64,000 nucleotides of DNA from Mycosarcoma maydis (taxonomy: Eukaryota > Basidiomycota > Ustilaginomycetes > Ustilaginales). The DNA is taken from positions 1,302,001-1,366,000 of the forward strand of contig NC_026479.1 of the NCBI RefSeq assembly GCF_000328475.2. The letters run 5' to 3'. Numbering within the stretch: position 1 is the first letter of the stretch; each line of letters starts with the position of its first letter. A program made the translations under genes and the position numbers. The notes beneath the pieces are model-generated. The model saw only the letters and a list, made by a program, of their open reading frames with translations. It did not search any database and was not told the origin of the DNA. Positions 37,026 to 47,963 of this stretch are shown here, piece by piece.

Positions 37026-38924
37026 TCAGCTGCAAAGCATTACGCTTCGAGTCCGATACTGCCTCGCTATTTGCTGTGATGTCGTTACTGGCCGATCGTC
37101 CGTCGAATGCCGGGCTTCCTCGCTTTGCACCACTGGAGGGCTGTTTTTGCCAAAGAACGATGAGAACCTCTTGCGGCCTTTGTTGGAGCGGGAATGATCG
37201 GCCTCTCTGTCCGCTTGTTGCGGTCTAAGGTAGGTTGGCTGTAGTGATGGACTCTGCTGGCTTGACTGTCCGGTAGAATGAGGGCGTCTGTTGTCGTACG
37301 TCGGCGCATCCGCATCTTCATCAGTGGTGTCAGATAGCACTGATTCAGTGTCTCGGGCAAAGCCGGGACGCGGCAATGCCAACATCATCTGCTCCCGGTC
37401 TGGTGCCGACTGCCTCTGCTGTTCGAGTACGTTACGCATTGGGTCCGAAGAGGGTTCAAAAGCAGCCGACACATGGACGAACCCTCCTCTGGCCCCGAAC
37501 AACGCCACTAGGCTGGCCACAGCAAGGCTGACGTCAAAGATAGCGCCGTTCTGTAGCGTACTTGCACCAAATTTTGACCGCCGTGTATGGAACCGAAACG
37601 AGCCTATTCGCTTTGTCGAGTCAGGCAGACATCCAGCAACAGTACCCGTGTCAAGCTCGACATTCATCCTTGAGGGAGGCACCGCTTTGCAAAACTCCCC
37701 AACTTTGACAAAATCGCCTTCGTCTTCGTGATACAATGCCAATTCGTGCTTGTCCATCCTCCATACGTACTTGGAACCGTCCTTGACAATGATGTGCCAG
37801 TCATGCTTGAACAGTCGATGTCCGGCATGCATGGTGGCCAAGATACTGGAGCCTCGTCGAAAGTCGTAGCTGTTTTTGAGCGCTTCTTGCCTTACCTCCC
37901 ATCCTTGCTTGCCCAGTACTTTGCTGGACCGACGTGCTTTATTCGACAGATCTCGCTCTAACCGTGGCATCGCACCGTCACGTCCACTGGCATACATTAG
38001 GACCGCCTTCCATCCCATCATCTGGCGTGGTACACGAATTGCCATAACGCTGGACCTTGTAGCACCGCGTGTCCACACTTGATAGCCTGGCAGATGAGCT
38101 TCATCGTAAAAGTCCAGTACTTCGTCTTCTGCACACCAGTCCTCCTTGGCTGTGCCTGCATTTCGAGCTGGGACTGGCGACCTCGGCAGCCCTGTCGGTA
38201 CAGCTTCGCCATATACGACATGTGACAATGGCCCACCTTGGAGCGTTGGTAGTGGCGGCATAACGTTGCTCGCATGAGAACGAGAGGCTTCAGCCTCCGC
38301 CACCTTTGCTATAGCCTCATTCGAAACGTTGAGTGTCCGAGTGTTGGTAGACCACAACAGCAAATGCTCATTGGATTTCCAACGAGCCTTCGTATCCTGT
38401 TCAAGAGCTGAATGGTGATCAGATGTGGTTGCTGTCTCTGTATCTCGTAGTGCTAGATGTGCCTCTTCGTGGAGCTTCTGAATTTGGTTTGAAAGCGCCG
38501 AACTGAGCGAATTTGCGCTTTGTGAGTCTGCATTCGACGTTGAATGATCATATATGACCGTGCGGGGCGTCAGCAGAGGGACCTGCGTGAGATGTGGAGC
38601 GTCTCGATACTCAAATGATGCAACACCTTGATCCTTCTTCAATGCAGTTCTGATTTGTGTATCCCGTGCCAGAGTGTTCCTTTCCAGCATTGCTGGCCTC
38701 TGGCCCTCATTGACATCCGATTCGTGTTTGACCCACGGAAACAATCCGGAAAAGGCTGCCTCGCCGGCAAGTGCCACTGAATCGAGCTCGAGTTGGACTT
38801 GCGGTCGAGTGCCAGGGGTTTGTTTGCTGAGGCTTTCTGTTGAGCTGGAGTTGCCGATGTTTTTTGGCTTGGCAAGATAGCTGCATCCGCTCTCATGGTA
38901 CAAGTGGGAAGTGTATGAGGCCAT
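37026..38924 (-). CDS. hypothetical protein (632 aa)
   Basis: Long intronless frame from an ATG, not recognised. The N-terminal 250 residues are Ser/Thr/His-rich and disordered. A folded core lies at about residues 270-480: LDFYDEAHLPGYQVWTRGA, MGWKAVLMYASG, HDWHIIVKDGSKYVWRMDKH, ELALYHEDEGDFVKVGEFC, then FDVSLAVASLVALFGARGGF, a hydrophobic segment that may be a membrane or buried helix. The alternating beta-like pattern (WHIIVKDGSKYVWRM...LALY) recalls tubby/LURP-like or DUF6593-type basidiomycete proteins, but this is only an impression. The C-terminus is disordered with an RKRFSSFFGK basic patch. Codon use and length make it a real gene; function unknown. Confidence 0.75.
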   Translation of the reverse strand: MASYTSHLYHESGCSYLAKPKNIGNSSSTESLSKQTPGTRPQVQLELDSVALAGEAAFSGLFPWVKHESDVNEGQRPAMLERNTLARDTQIRTALKKDQGVASFEYRDAPHLTQVPLLTPRTVIYDHSTSNADSQSANSLSSALSNQIQKLHEEAHLALRDTETATTSDHHSALEQDTKARWKSNEHLLLWSTNTRTLNVSNEAIAKVAEAEASRSHASNVMPPLPTLQGGPLSHVVYGEAVPTGLPRSPVPARNAGTAKEDWCAEDEVLDFYDEAHLPGYQVWTRGATRSSVMAIRVPRQMMGWKAVLMYASGRDGAMPRLERDLSNKARRSSKVLGKQGWEVRQEALKNSYDFRRGSSILATMHAGHRLFKHDWHIIVKDGSKYVWRMDKHELALYHEDEGDFVKVGEFCKAVPPSRMNVELDTGTVAGCLPDSTKRIGSFRFHTRRSKFGASTLQNGAIFDVSLAVASLVALFGARGGFVHVSAAFEPSSDPMRNVLEQQRQSAPDREQMMLALPRPGFARDTESVLSDTTDEDADAPTYDNRRPHSTGQSSQQSPSLQPTYLRPQQADREADHSRSNKGRKRFSSFFGKNSPPVVQSEEARHSTDDRPVTTSQQIARQYRTRSVMLCS

Positions 38925-39904
38925 GGTGGACTGGTTGAGAGATACGGACGCAGGTCGAGATTCCAGTGGCGGGAGTATGCGTGCTGTAGCAAAGTTGAGC
39001 AGCGGCGTAGCTGCCTCTGATTTGGCTGACTTTGCTGGAGGGCTTGGTGGTAGAGCACGAAAGAGAGTGCTTCCTGGAGCTAGGTAGGAAAAAAAGCTCT
39101 TGGTACAGCCTTAGCCATGAAGCTGAGAGTCAAGCGGGGTGAATCACGAATTGATCTCATATGTCAATCACGAATCGTGTCGGTAGTTGAGCTGAAGCTT
39201 CATAACTCAGTCAGTTTGCGGCTGAACGTGGGGTTGACCCCCTCATGCCTTCACGCTTCAAGCGGCCGCTTTGCTAAGCTTAACAAAGTCGCCGACCCAG
39301 TGTGCAACATGCAACACGCAATCACGAATCACGAATCACGAATCACGAATCACGAATCACGAATGTGCAACATGGTGGCGTTTCCATGCTGTGCAACTTG
39401 ACATTTGTACCGGCTGAACATGAAGATATTGCTCTGGTCCGAGGATAAGCACCCCAACGTCACAGTCGGTCAGCCTGCCCGCGTGGTCGAAGGGCATCGC
39501 TCGCCGAACTCAAGATTAAGGTGCAGCACTGCACAGCCTTAGGCCACGCTGTCAAGGTTCGCCTGCACCAAAGATTTTTAACTTAGTGATTTGATTTTTT
39601 TTCCGCAGCACAGCCCCGTTCAAGGACGAGCTGCAACGATAGCCCCGCTGTCTCAACAGCAGTCGTGAGTGTTCCGTGTTCCTGTGGTTCATGGATCACG
39701 GTTGCTTCGCATCTCATTCTCCTCCTTAGATTGCAAGCTCCAAGATTGCAGCCACAACAGCCACTACGAAGACTTCTAAGTATGCATTGAGGCAATAGAA
39801 CGAGACTACAATGAGAAAAGAGAGATAGAGTACGGAGACAAGATGCAAAAAGAGAACGCATGTGCCAGACGGACAAGAGAAAGAGTGAGGATGGTGAGAC
39901 ATCT
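38925..39904. other. intergenic, 0.98 kb
   Basis: No gene seen. It contains heptamer copies at 39142-39153 and 39166-39180 and the tandem array at 39320-39361. Confidence 0.6.
39320..39361 (+). repeat. perfect tandem array, six units of AATCACG
   Basis: Six uninterrupted copies of the 7-bp unit AATCACG, followed by a partial unit. The same unit and its variants are dispersed through most other intergenic regions of this window. Confidence 0.95.
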
Positions 39905-42016
39905 TTAACGCGACCTCGAAGTACCCTTGCCACGCTTGCCCGCAAAGAGCCACTTGGGCTTCTTCTCCTTGATAACACGATCCGACTCTCCGGCCTTTGC
40001 ATGCCAGTTTCCTGGTCGAAGCGCCAGCTCGCGCAGCTTCCTTGCCTTTTCGAGCTGCTCCGAGTTCTTGAGACCGGCGAGCTGTCGATCGGATGCCGAG
40101 ACACGCGCTGGCCCTGCGCGCGCGCTAACGTGGCCACCGGAACGATTGACAGGCGCCTGGGTCGACGAAAGTAGACGTCCACCCACGTTGCTCTTGCGCG
40201 CTTTTCTCGAGGCACTAGTGTCGGCCTCCTCAGTGTCCATGTCTTCGTCATCCTCCCAGGCAGCCTCGTCAGCGTCTTGGTCATCCTCGTCCATATTTTC
40301 ATCGTCGTCATCATCGGCACCGGATCGCTTGCGCTTGCCGGTGAGGCCCTTGGCCTTGGCGAGCATTTCAGCACGAGCAGTGACGCTGCTTGGGTCGACA
40401 CCAATCTCGCGCATTCGCTCGGCCATCTGGGACAAGGTGCGTTCCTGGAACTTGCGCGGCACGCGTGCCTGGTTCTTGACCATGCTACGGTCCTGTGCGG
40501 CGAGCTTGGCCTTTTGCTGGCGCTCGCGAATGGCTGCAGCCGCAGTGCGAATTGCCTCCTCCTCTTCGTCAACGATGGATTCCTCATCGCCACTGTCGGC
40601 GTAGAAACCTTCGGCTTCGAGTTTCTCCTCCTCGCGCTCGAGAGCGTCGAGTTTGTCGAGGATATCGGGGTCGACAAAGTCGGCAATGTTCTTGCCCTCG
40701 TAGATTTCGGGAATGTGGTCGTATTTCCACTCGTCGTTGGCAAGCATGTAGTCGCGCTTAATGTCGATGTTGAAAACACCGGCACCGCCGTTCTCCTCCT
40801 GTTCGTCCCGCAGTGTCTTGCGACGTTCAGGATCTTTACGGTCGAACTTCTTGATCGAACCGTTGGCGATGGCCTCGGGAATGTAAGCAGAGCGCTCGAC
40901 GTCATCGCGCGACTTGGGCTGAGCAACGTGAAGTCGGTTGAGAACAGTGTTGATCTTGCTGCCCTTCATCTTGGTCTCTACACGCGATGCGAGTAGCACA
41001 TCGCAGGCGAGATTTCTGGTTTCCATGACACCCTCGTCGGTGTATGTGCTCAGCTCGGCAAGTTTGACCTTGCCGTCCGACTCGTCGATGATGCTTTGGA
41101 CTAAAGCGGCGCGCTCGGGCTCGAGATCGGAAAGGCGCTTAGCATCGGTCTTGTTGATGGCAAGAACGCAAGGCTTGTTGGCAAACAGAGGTTTGATGCT
41201 GTTGAAGAGCTGCACCTGAGCCTCGACGGTGTAGCCGCACTGCTCGGAGAGATCCATAAAGTACAGGACGGCGGCACGAAGATGTGCGAGTGCGGTGATG
41301 GACTGCATCTCGATGGTGTTCATCTCCTCTAGAGGGTGGTCAAGGATTCCCGGAGTATCGATGACCTGCCATCGGAGGTACTTGTAGTCCATGTGACCGA
41401 CAAAGAGCGACTTGGTGGTAAAAGCGTAGGGCTTGACATCAACGTCGGATCGGGTGACCTTATTGATGAAACTCGATTTGCCAACGTTGGGATAACCACA
41501 GATGAGGAGGGTACGCGTACTGGGATCAATGGGAGGAAGACGCGACATGTGCTGGCGGACCTGCTCGAGGTAGGCAAGAGGATCCTTCTGACGCTTCATG
41601 ATGGTGGCCATACGACCAAGCGCTGCACGCTTGAGCTGCTTGCATCGATAGAGCGAGTCGCCAAATTTGATAAGGCGAATGTAGTCCTTGGAGACCTGCT
41701 CAATGAGGTGCTTGGCAGTGTTGAGCTGACCGAGCGCAAGTTTGTAGTGGTTCTTGTCATAGAGGACGTTGAGGAGCGACGAGACAAAGGGATGCAGGTT
41801 ATCCATGATGGGAAACTCTTTGAGAATGGCGTCAAGCTTCTCTGCAAAAGCATCCTTGGTGAACATGACCTTGCGCATGTAGAAGGAGCGGATACGTGTG
41901 ATTTTCCATCCTGGATGAACGACGGTGGGCGTCTTTCGTTGTGTCTTGGAGAGAACAATATCGAGGAAGTCGTTCGCGGTCGGAACCGGAGCGATGGGGG
42001 TCTTGATCGTCGCCAT
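39905..42016 (-). CDS. NOG1: nucleolar GTP-binding protein 1
   Basis: Essential GTPase of 60S ribosomal subunit assembly in the nucleolus. 703 aa, intronless, ATG start. The N-terminal helical domain ([32 protein letters not shown]) is characteristic of NOG1. G domain: G1 [14 protein letters not shown] (about residue 172), G2 region [21 protein letters not shown]3 [14 protein letters not shown] and G4 AINKTD. The C-terminal third is charged: acidic runs ([17 protein letters not shown]) and a basic tail ending [10 protein letters not shown]. Length is slightly above yeast Nog1. Very confident. Confidence 0.97.
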   Translation of the reverse strand: MATIKTPIAPVPTANDFLDIVLSKTQRKTPTVVHPGWKITRIRSFYMRKVMFTKDAFAEKLDAILKEFPIMDNLHPFVSSLLNVLYDKNHYKLALGQLNTAKHLIEQVSKDYIRLIKFGDSLYRCKQLKRAALGRMATIMKRQKDPLAYLEQVRQHMSRLPPIDPSTRTLLICGYPNVGKSSFINKVTRSDVDVKPYAFTTKSLFVGHMDYKYLRWQVIDTPGILDHPLEEMNTIEMQSITALAHLRAAVLYFMDLSEQCGYTVEAQVQLFNSIKPLFANKPCVLAINKTDAKRLSDLEPERAALVQSIIDESDGKVKLAELSTYTDEGVMETRNLACDVLLASRVETKMKGSKINTVLNRLHVAQPKSRDDVERSAYIPEAIANGSIKKFDRKDPERRKTLRDEQEENGGAGVFNIDIKRDYMLANDEWKYDHIPEIYEGKNIADFVDPDILDKLDALEREEEKLEAEGFYADSGDEESIVDEEEEAIRTAAAAIRERQQKAKLAAQDRSMVKNQARVPRKFQERTLSQMAERMREIGVDPSSVTARAEMLAKAKGLTGKRKRSGADDDDDENMDEDDQDADEAAWEDDEDMDTEEADTSASRKARKSNVGGRLLSSTQAPVNRSGGHVSARAGPARVSASDRQLAGLKNSEQLEKARKLRELALRPGNWHAKAGESDRVIKEKKPKWLFAGKRGKGTSRSR

Positions 42017-42462
42017 CTTTCGCTAGGTTATGTGGGTATATGATCGGCTGTGAAAGGACACGAAGGAATGCCTGATGATTTGTGATAGAGGAAACGTTGA
42101 AAGCAACTACAGGCTATCTCTAATCGGGTGGCGACAGGCTATGAAAGTCGGCTCAATCGCAGAGAAGAGCTGCGCAGACCAGATAAGTTGTTCTTGACAA
42201 TAGGTGCTTGTCGATCGGGTTTGTCCAGATAGTTACGTTGGGGATAGTGACTTGTCGTCGGCTTCCCTTCGATCTCCAAGCTTCAAGGGGAACAAGATGA
42301 TCAGCGTGATGAGGGAGAGGAGAGTTGACAGTGAGAATCGACCAAACTGAGAGTTCAATAACTGCTTGCCTTGACTGAGAGTAGGAAAGAAAAATTTCCA
42401 GCTAAGTTACAGGAAGGAGCAACAGAAGCGATGTGTTTTGAGTGTACTGGAGCGGCTGCCTG

Positions 42463-42486
42463 TTTTTTTTTTTCAAAAAAAAAAAA
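42463..42486. repeat. T11-C-A12 perfect A/T inverted repeat
   Basis: Eleven T, one C, then twelve A. A perfect palindromic hairpin-forming sequence; function unknown. Confidence 0.9.
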
Positions 42487-43424
42487 TTGGAGAAAATTTG
42501 GGGCTCAGAGTGTGGAACCCTGCAGTTCAGCTCGAAATCCAGCAAAGAGAAAAATTCTTGAGGTTGAGCCCAAATCCGGGATTCGGAGACGCGTATTTCC
42601 GACTTAACAATGGGACAGGCAGCTCACGTCGTTGCTCGTAGCTCCGTTGCTCTGGTTTGAAATCGTGACGAAGGGGCTAGTGTTTCTCGTGCGATTCTGC
42701 TGCTTATCTAGATGCGTCTCTGCTTTACGCCACCCGGCGCGTCGCCTGAGCATCATTTCTGTGCCATCAGACGTGTTCCTCGCTGCCACGACCTTGAAGA
42801 ACCGCTGTTGTTCTCGACTTTGCCCTGAACTCTTCCTAAATAAAACGGTTTACAGGTGGGCCAAGGTCTGACGCTCCGAATGAGTCAGGAAGGAAGGAAG
42901 GCCCCATCGCACCTGCGGTCAGGACGGTGCATGTCGAGATAATTCAACGAGATGCGGAGACAAAGTGGTTTGTTACCGGTGGAGTCGAGACAGACTCGGG
43001 TGCTCTCCTCTTGCCAACTTATTGCACGTTGTGTCTTTGTTGTTAATTTCATTCTTTCAATCTTTCGTAGTTGTAATTGTACAGGGTGGCCTGCTCGGAC
43101 TTGAACCCTTCCTTAACTTAAGTTATTTGCAAAGTTTTAGGAGACACGACACGAGGCGAGTTCTTCCTAAAAGTTATGAATTTATCAACGTGCTGTGAAG
43201 TTGCGAAATTTTTGCTGATGGTTACGCACACACCATTCGTGATTCACGATTCGTGATTTGTCCATCACTTTCCCGAATTTTGATAATTTAGCGCCATTTT
43301 CAACATCAGGGTTATCTCTCAGGGTAGCTCAGCCCTCTTGACACTGACTCTCGAGCTGAAGCCAAAAATTTCCAAATTGGAAAGAAGCCGCCTTCGCCGA
43401 TTTTGCTACCATCCAGAGACAAGG

Positions 43425-43462
43425 AAAAAAAAAAAAAAAGAGGTTGTCTCGACGAACTGAGC

Positions 43463-43494
<32 letters not shown>
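43425..43494 (+). repeat. poly-A tracts of 15 and 31
   Basis: A15 at 43425-43439 and A31 at 43464-43494, separated by 24 bases. They lie about 0.9 kb upstream of the acidic-protein ATG. Poly(dA:dT) tracts are known nucleosome-depleting promoter elements in fungi; the copy number may be inexact. Confidence 0.85.
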
Positions 43495-43496
<2 letters not shown>

Positions 43497-44366
43497 CTCC
43501 CCAAAGTGCAGTTTAGGAGTATCACATCCAACGCTGTCAGCCATCCATTTCACAATTCTTGCTTCTTCACCTTCCATTGTCTCAACCCACATCGTCTTCC
43601 AACACACACATACTACATCGATTGCTCTCCAACATCACATTCTCTGAATACTTTCAATACTTCAGCTCGAAAGCAGCGCTCGCCCGACTCAACATCACTT
43701 AGTGCTTTGCACTCTGCCGCTGCTATCCAGCGTATCGTACAACGAATCTGCAGTCTCTCGAGCCCACTCTAGGCGTAAGCAAAGCTCATCGTTCGACACC
43801 ATTATTACGAGCTTGGGAGCTTTGTCTGCTCTTTTCAACTTATCGCCTCTTGATCAGTCCAGAGTCGAGCAAGCGCTAGAGAGTGGACCGTCCACCTGAT
43901 CATTCGACTGTACAGAACATGTTCAGTGCTGCCCACCGCTCCCTCCCGCTTCTTCCAAACTCTTCGCATACTTTTGGCTTCTTTTACCACAATACAAGCC
44001 TTTCCCCACCTCAATCGCACCTAGCTGGTGCACTGTAAACGCCGCATACAGCTCTCAACACCAACTTACCACATAGCGCGTTAGCGCGCGGTCTCGACCC
44101 ATCTTTTCGAGCCAACCCGACCGTATCCACGCTTCATATCGCGTCCGTTCGATCTCCACAACATCCGCTCAACTCTCAACAAGCTCGCGAGCGTCGTATA
44201 GCTCGTGTCACCACCTAATTCATGTCTCGACAACTCAGTGGAGATCTTTGTAAGTCATGCCCTCCAGCGCCAACCAGTAGCCCTAATCTCATGGTGGCTC
44301 AGTGTCCCATGGGATAGCGTCTCCCTTTCGTACTCTTTGTCTCGTTTCGAACCTAGACTAACCAAC

Positions 44367-47300
44367 ATGTACTCGACATACCCTCTTGGCTCTCCCATCA
44401 CTCCAGCACGTTCCGTTCGAAGAGTCGACTCTGTCCACCTCTTGAGCCATCGAAAGAGCCTGCAGGCTAAACTGCAAACCACTCCCACTCGTACCAGCCC
44501 TTATCATCGAAGCGGCTCCTACAAAGCCGGTCCTCCTTCTTCGCGCTCTGCTTCGAGTGTAGGCGGTTCTCCCCGCCCTTTCTTTAATTCGGACGACAAC
44601 CTCTCCAGCTCGGGCGAGGACAACGACGATCTTGGTTCCAAACACATTCCCGGTATCAAACTACCCGTACCTACCCTGGCCATGTCATCTCGCAAGACAT
44701 CAAGAACCCAATTGGGCAAAAAACCTATCAAGGTTTATTCCACCAAAAAGGAGCGAATTCGTGGAGAGCGAAAGGCAAGCGTTCGTAAGGAACGCTTCGA
44801 AGAGCTCGACACCGACTCTGATCTGACAGACGTACCTTCGGACGACAACGCCGATCAGGACGACCAACTCGCTGGCCCTTCTTACTCTGGGCGCGACAAG
44901 GGCAAGGCCAAAAGTATCGACAACGACAGCGATGACCTGGCGTCTGATTCGGATACCGAGATGGAGCGCAAACTCGCCGAGGCTGGCGATGGCGAGTCCC
45001 TCCTTGGTAGTGGCGCATCCGGCGACGACACCGAAGAAGAGGAAGAGCGCTTCATCATCCAAGATGCTCTCGACAGGCAGTCGAAAGCAAAAGCGCGTCT
45101 TGAGCATCGCGATCCATCCGATCGCCGTCGCCATGCCAGCGAGCGCAATTCAGCAAGCAAAAGTGATCTGCAACATCGAGCCCGCTCCATCGCAATACGT
45201 CGTGGCTCCCTTTACGATGGTGAAAGTGCTTCTGGCGAAGAGGCGGAGGCGGACGTCGAGGATGAAGACGACCCTGACGACAACAATGACGATGACGATG
45301 ACGACGGTGCGGATGCGGATGCTGATGCTGATGCTGATGCCGATCTCCTCTCCATGTCCCCTGACACTCTTCGCATGTACGGCTTGCCCCTTATCGACGA
45401 GGATGAGCTCTTTGAGGAGCAAGAGGCTTTCAACTCGTCCTCTGAGCCCTCTTTCACCGACTTCTTCGAAACATCCACGGACAGCGATATGGGTGTTGCA
45501 GATACACAAAATGAGAATGGGGACGACGATGACGAGTTCACGACTGATTCAGACGAGGACCACGACATCAGCGACCTCGAGGGCGGCTTACTCGATGCCC
45601 CCTTGATTGCACATATCGGCACCGCACCCTCGGACGTAGATGCCAACGCAGCTGCTGCTGGCGATGCCGCGGATGGCACTCCCCAGGCCAAGCCGGAGAT
45701 GCCTCTACTCGTCATCGAGGATCTAGACGGTCGACTCATCTATGCACGTGCTGGCGACGGTGAAGCTGTCTTTGGCTCTGACGGCGAGTTCGAGTTCGTT
45801 GACGACAGCGACGACGACAGTGCCGACTGGGAGTTTGATCGAGGCGGCAACAGGCTTTGGTCCGGTTCTGGCGCTCCCGACGGCTTGCTTCGAGCCCCCG
45901 AAGACGAGGGCGACACCACAGATGAGCTGCCGGACGAAGATATGCCTTACCCGCGTCTCCTGGTTGGCTCTGTGGCCCCTCGTGGTGGTCGCAACGCAAG
46001 ACGCGCAAGAGCCATGGCCACTAATTCTCGTCGTATCTCACCTGCAGCTCCTAGCCCACTACCATCTCCATCGCTGCCGCTTTCAACGCAGGCGATGACA
46101 CCAATCTCGGATTCGAGCGTCGATGGCAAGTTGTCGGGCAGCGGTTCCAGAGACTCGCGGGCATCATCTGATGAGCAGATTCCCAACGAGATTGGCATCA
46201 CGATTTCGACGGAACAGCTTGCGCGCGACCCTGAAGGAACATTGAAGGCGGCCGCCTCAGCTCTGGGCGTTACGGTTCAAGAAGCTGCCACGCTGGTAGC
46301 CGGCGTTCAGCTTAGTTCTGTCAACGGTAACGATGACGCCGGTGCCAGCAGCAATAGGAGCGGCACGACTCGACTTGACACTTCGGTGGCTGCGCCAAAG
46401 ACGCCCGAGCAGCAACGCGTCGCGAGCGTTGCCAAACCTCCAATGGGACGCTTCATGCCTACGTCGGCCAAGTCGGTGCACCGCGCCGTCATTGACGGAT
46501 CTCGAAAAGCGCCATCGCCCTTTTCTGGTAAAAGGAGCTTAGAGAAGAAGGGACTTGCCAAAAAGCGCAGAGCGGCTCGCCGAAGCTCGCTGATGGAGGA
46601 CGAAGGCCTTTCTGCTAAGCGTCTTCGCCGATTCTCTTCGGCAAACGATGCTGCCTCAGCGCTCGACGAATATAGTGAGATGGCACCATCATCGCCTGAG
46701 CCGATCGCCGAGGTGGATCCTATGGAGCTTGACGATGTGGTAGACTCGAGTATGATCTGGCGTGGCACAGGCTCCAAGTCGCCGTCGCCCGAGATCGAGA
46801 TTGGCGATGGAGTCGATGGCGGTCGTCGACCCTCTACACGCTCTTCTCGCAAGAGTTCTTCGGCTCCAGGACTCAACTTGAATGCCTTCACACGATGGAA
46901 CAAGATCCCCATGGGTTCGTTCCGTGACTCGCAGAAAGCGACGACGCCTTCGGAGAATGCATTTCAGCAGCAACGTCAGCACCAACAGCCACTGGGCACG
47001 TTTTTGCTCACACGCTCACACGGGCAGGCTGGCAACCGAGCCGGACGCACGAGCTCGCCATTCCGATCGAGCTCGAATGCGGGGCGTCATCTGGAGATGT
47101 TCTCGATCAGCCCGTTGCGCCGACCGCAAGAAGACGAGGGCAACGAGGCTGGGCGCCCGAGTGACAGCACGTCGGGCAGACGACGATCATTTGTCATCTC
47201 TCCCGTGCTGTTTCCTACTCGTGGAGGCGAAATCCCACCACCATCAACGTCTTCAAGCACGTTTGGTGCTCCTCATGTGCCAACGTATAGCCAGATTGCG

Positions 47301-47963
47301 GACTTGCGTCTCGGTGGCAGCAACGCTGCTGGTGGCGATGCTGCGAGTGTAGCCTCGAACAACAGTGCCGGTCCTGGACGCATCACGCGACGTGAGAAGA
47401 GGGAGAAGCGTGCCAAGCGAGCTGCTATGCTCGCTGCGCAGGTAGGGGCTGCTATGGCACCACAGGCGACGGATGAGCAGCGTGCAGCTTCGGGCTCGCC
47501 TGCGCCAGCTCCGACAACGCCTTCGCTGCAGCTTTCCAGTTTGGCAGAGGGTAGCTTGGCGCTTGAAGAAGGCGAGTCGCCAGCCACGGCCTTTCCACGG
47601 ATGCGCATCACGGACGCGACGCCTACGCCACGAGGATCGCCTGCTCCAAGCGGGCCTGCCAGCGTGGGCAAGGACTTGCTTCAGCCAAGCTCGAACCTCA
47701 AGCCTCACAGCCAAGTGAGCGACACGAACGGCGGGCGTAATGAGATACAAGCTGCTTCGACCGAGCTCATGACCAGCAGTGCAACGCAGCTGGATGGCGA
47801 GAGCAAGCACGAACATGGTTCGTCCGTCTCGGGATCCATGACTGGTGCTCTACCGTCGTCGGCTTGTAAAACACCGCTTCACTCGCCGCTGTTCGGCGGC
47901 ATCTTCGGCGGCGCTCTCAACTACGACTTGGAAGATAAGGAGGCCGAGCCGTTGCGCATCTGA
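44367..47963 (+). CDS. large acidic Ser-rich protein, unknown (1198 aa)
   Basis: Start chosen at the ATG giving MYSTYPLGSPITPARSV; the frame is open further upstream but only from a GTG, across what looks like a leader intron. The protein is mostly disordered. Features in order: Ser/Arg-rich N-terminus, basic KKPIKVYSTKKERIRGERK, several Asp/Glu runs, an (Ala-Asp)n stretch at about residue 316 encoded by GCNGAT repeats (about 45308-45342), a conserved-looking hydrophobic block MPLLVIEDLDGRLIYARAGD, a bipartite-type basic patch KKRAARRSS...AKRLRRFSS near 46560-46630, and a basic coiled segment RREKREKRAKRAAMLAAQ near the end. The composition suggests a nuclear chromatin or transcription factor, but I recognise no family. 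Confidence 0.75.
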   Translation: MYSTYPLGSPITPARSVRRVDSVHLLSHRKSLQAKLQTTPTRTSPYHRSGSYKAGPPSSRSASSVGGSPRPFFNSDDNLSSSGEDNDDLGSKHIPGIKLPVPTLAMSSRKTSRTQLGKKPIKVYSTKKERIRGERKASVRKERFEELDTDSDLTDVPSDDNADQDDQLAGPSYSGRDKGKAKSIDNDSDDLASDSDTEMERKLAEAGDGESLLGSGASGDDTEEEEERFIIQDALDRQSKAKARLEHRDPSDRRRHASERNSASKSDLQHRARSIAIRRGSLYDGESASGEEAEADVEDEDDPDDNNDDDDDDGADADADADADADLLSMSPDTLRMYGLPLIDEDELFEEQEAFNSSSEPSFTDFFETSTDSDMGVADTQNENGDDDDEFTTDSDEDHDISDLEGGLLDAPLIAHIGTAPSDVDANAAAAGDAADGTPQAKPEMPLLVIEDLDGRLIYARAGDGEAVFGSDGEFEFVDDSDDDSADWEFDRGGNRLWSGSGAPDGLLRAPEDEGDTTDELPDEDMPYPRLLVGSVAPRGGRNARRARAMATNSRRISPAAPSPLPSPSLPLSTQAMTPISDSSVDGKLSGSGSRDSRASSDEQIPNEIGITISTEQLARDPEGTLKAAASALGVTVQEAATLVAGVQLSSVNGNDDAGASSNRSGTTRLDTSVAAPKTPEQQRVASVAKPPMGRFMPTSAKSVHRAVIDGSRKAPSPFSGKRSLEKKGLAKKRRAARRSSLMEDEGLSAKRLRRFSSANDAASALDEYSEMAPSSPEPIAEVDPMELDDVVDSSMIWRGTGSKSPSPEIEIGDGVDGGRRPSTRSSRKSSSAPGLNLNAFTRWNKIPMGSFRDSQKATTPSENAFQQQRQHQQPLGTFLLTRSHGQAGNRAGRTSSPFRSSSNAGRHLEMFSISPLRRPQEDEGNEAGRPSDSTSGRRRSFVISPVLFPTRGGEIPPPSTSSSTFGAPHVPTYSQIADLRLGGSNAAGGDAASVASNNSAGPGRITRREKREKRAKRAAMLAAQVGAAMAPQATDEQRAASGSPAPAPTTPSLQLSSLAEGSLALEEGESPATAFPRMRITDATPTPRGSPAPSGPASVGKDLLQPSSNLKPHSQVSDTNGGRNEIQAASTELMTSSATQLDGESKHEHGSSVSGSMTGALPSSACKTPLHSPLFGGIFGGALNYDLEDKEAEPLRI

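Larger units (their letters stand above)
42017..44366. other. divergent intergenic region with A/T tracts
   Basis: 2.35 kb between NOG1 (minus) and the acidic-protein gene (plus). No gene recognised. It holds a T11-C-A12 inverted repeat (42463-42486), poly-A runs of 15 (43425-43439) and 31 (43464-43494), and a heptamer run at 43235-43259. A donor-like GTAAGT at 44250 and an acceptor-like CTAG just before the ATG at 44367 suggest a 5'-leader intron of about 100 bp. Confidence 0.55.

Noticed and set aside
39583..40926. 447-codon minus-strand open frame
   Set aside because: Alternate frame of NOG1; Arg/Ser-rich translation without domain features.
43081..43110. tRNA-like T-arm (GGGTTCAAGTCC on the minus strand)
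   Set aside because: The stem does not pair and no anticodon or D arm is found at the right distance.
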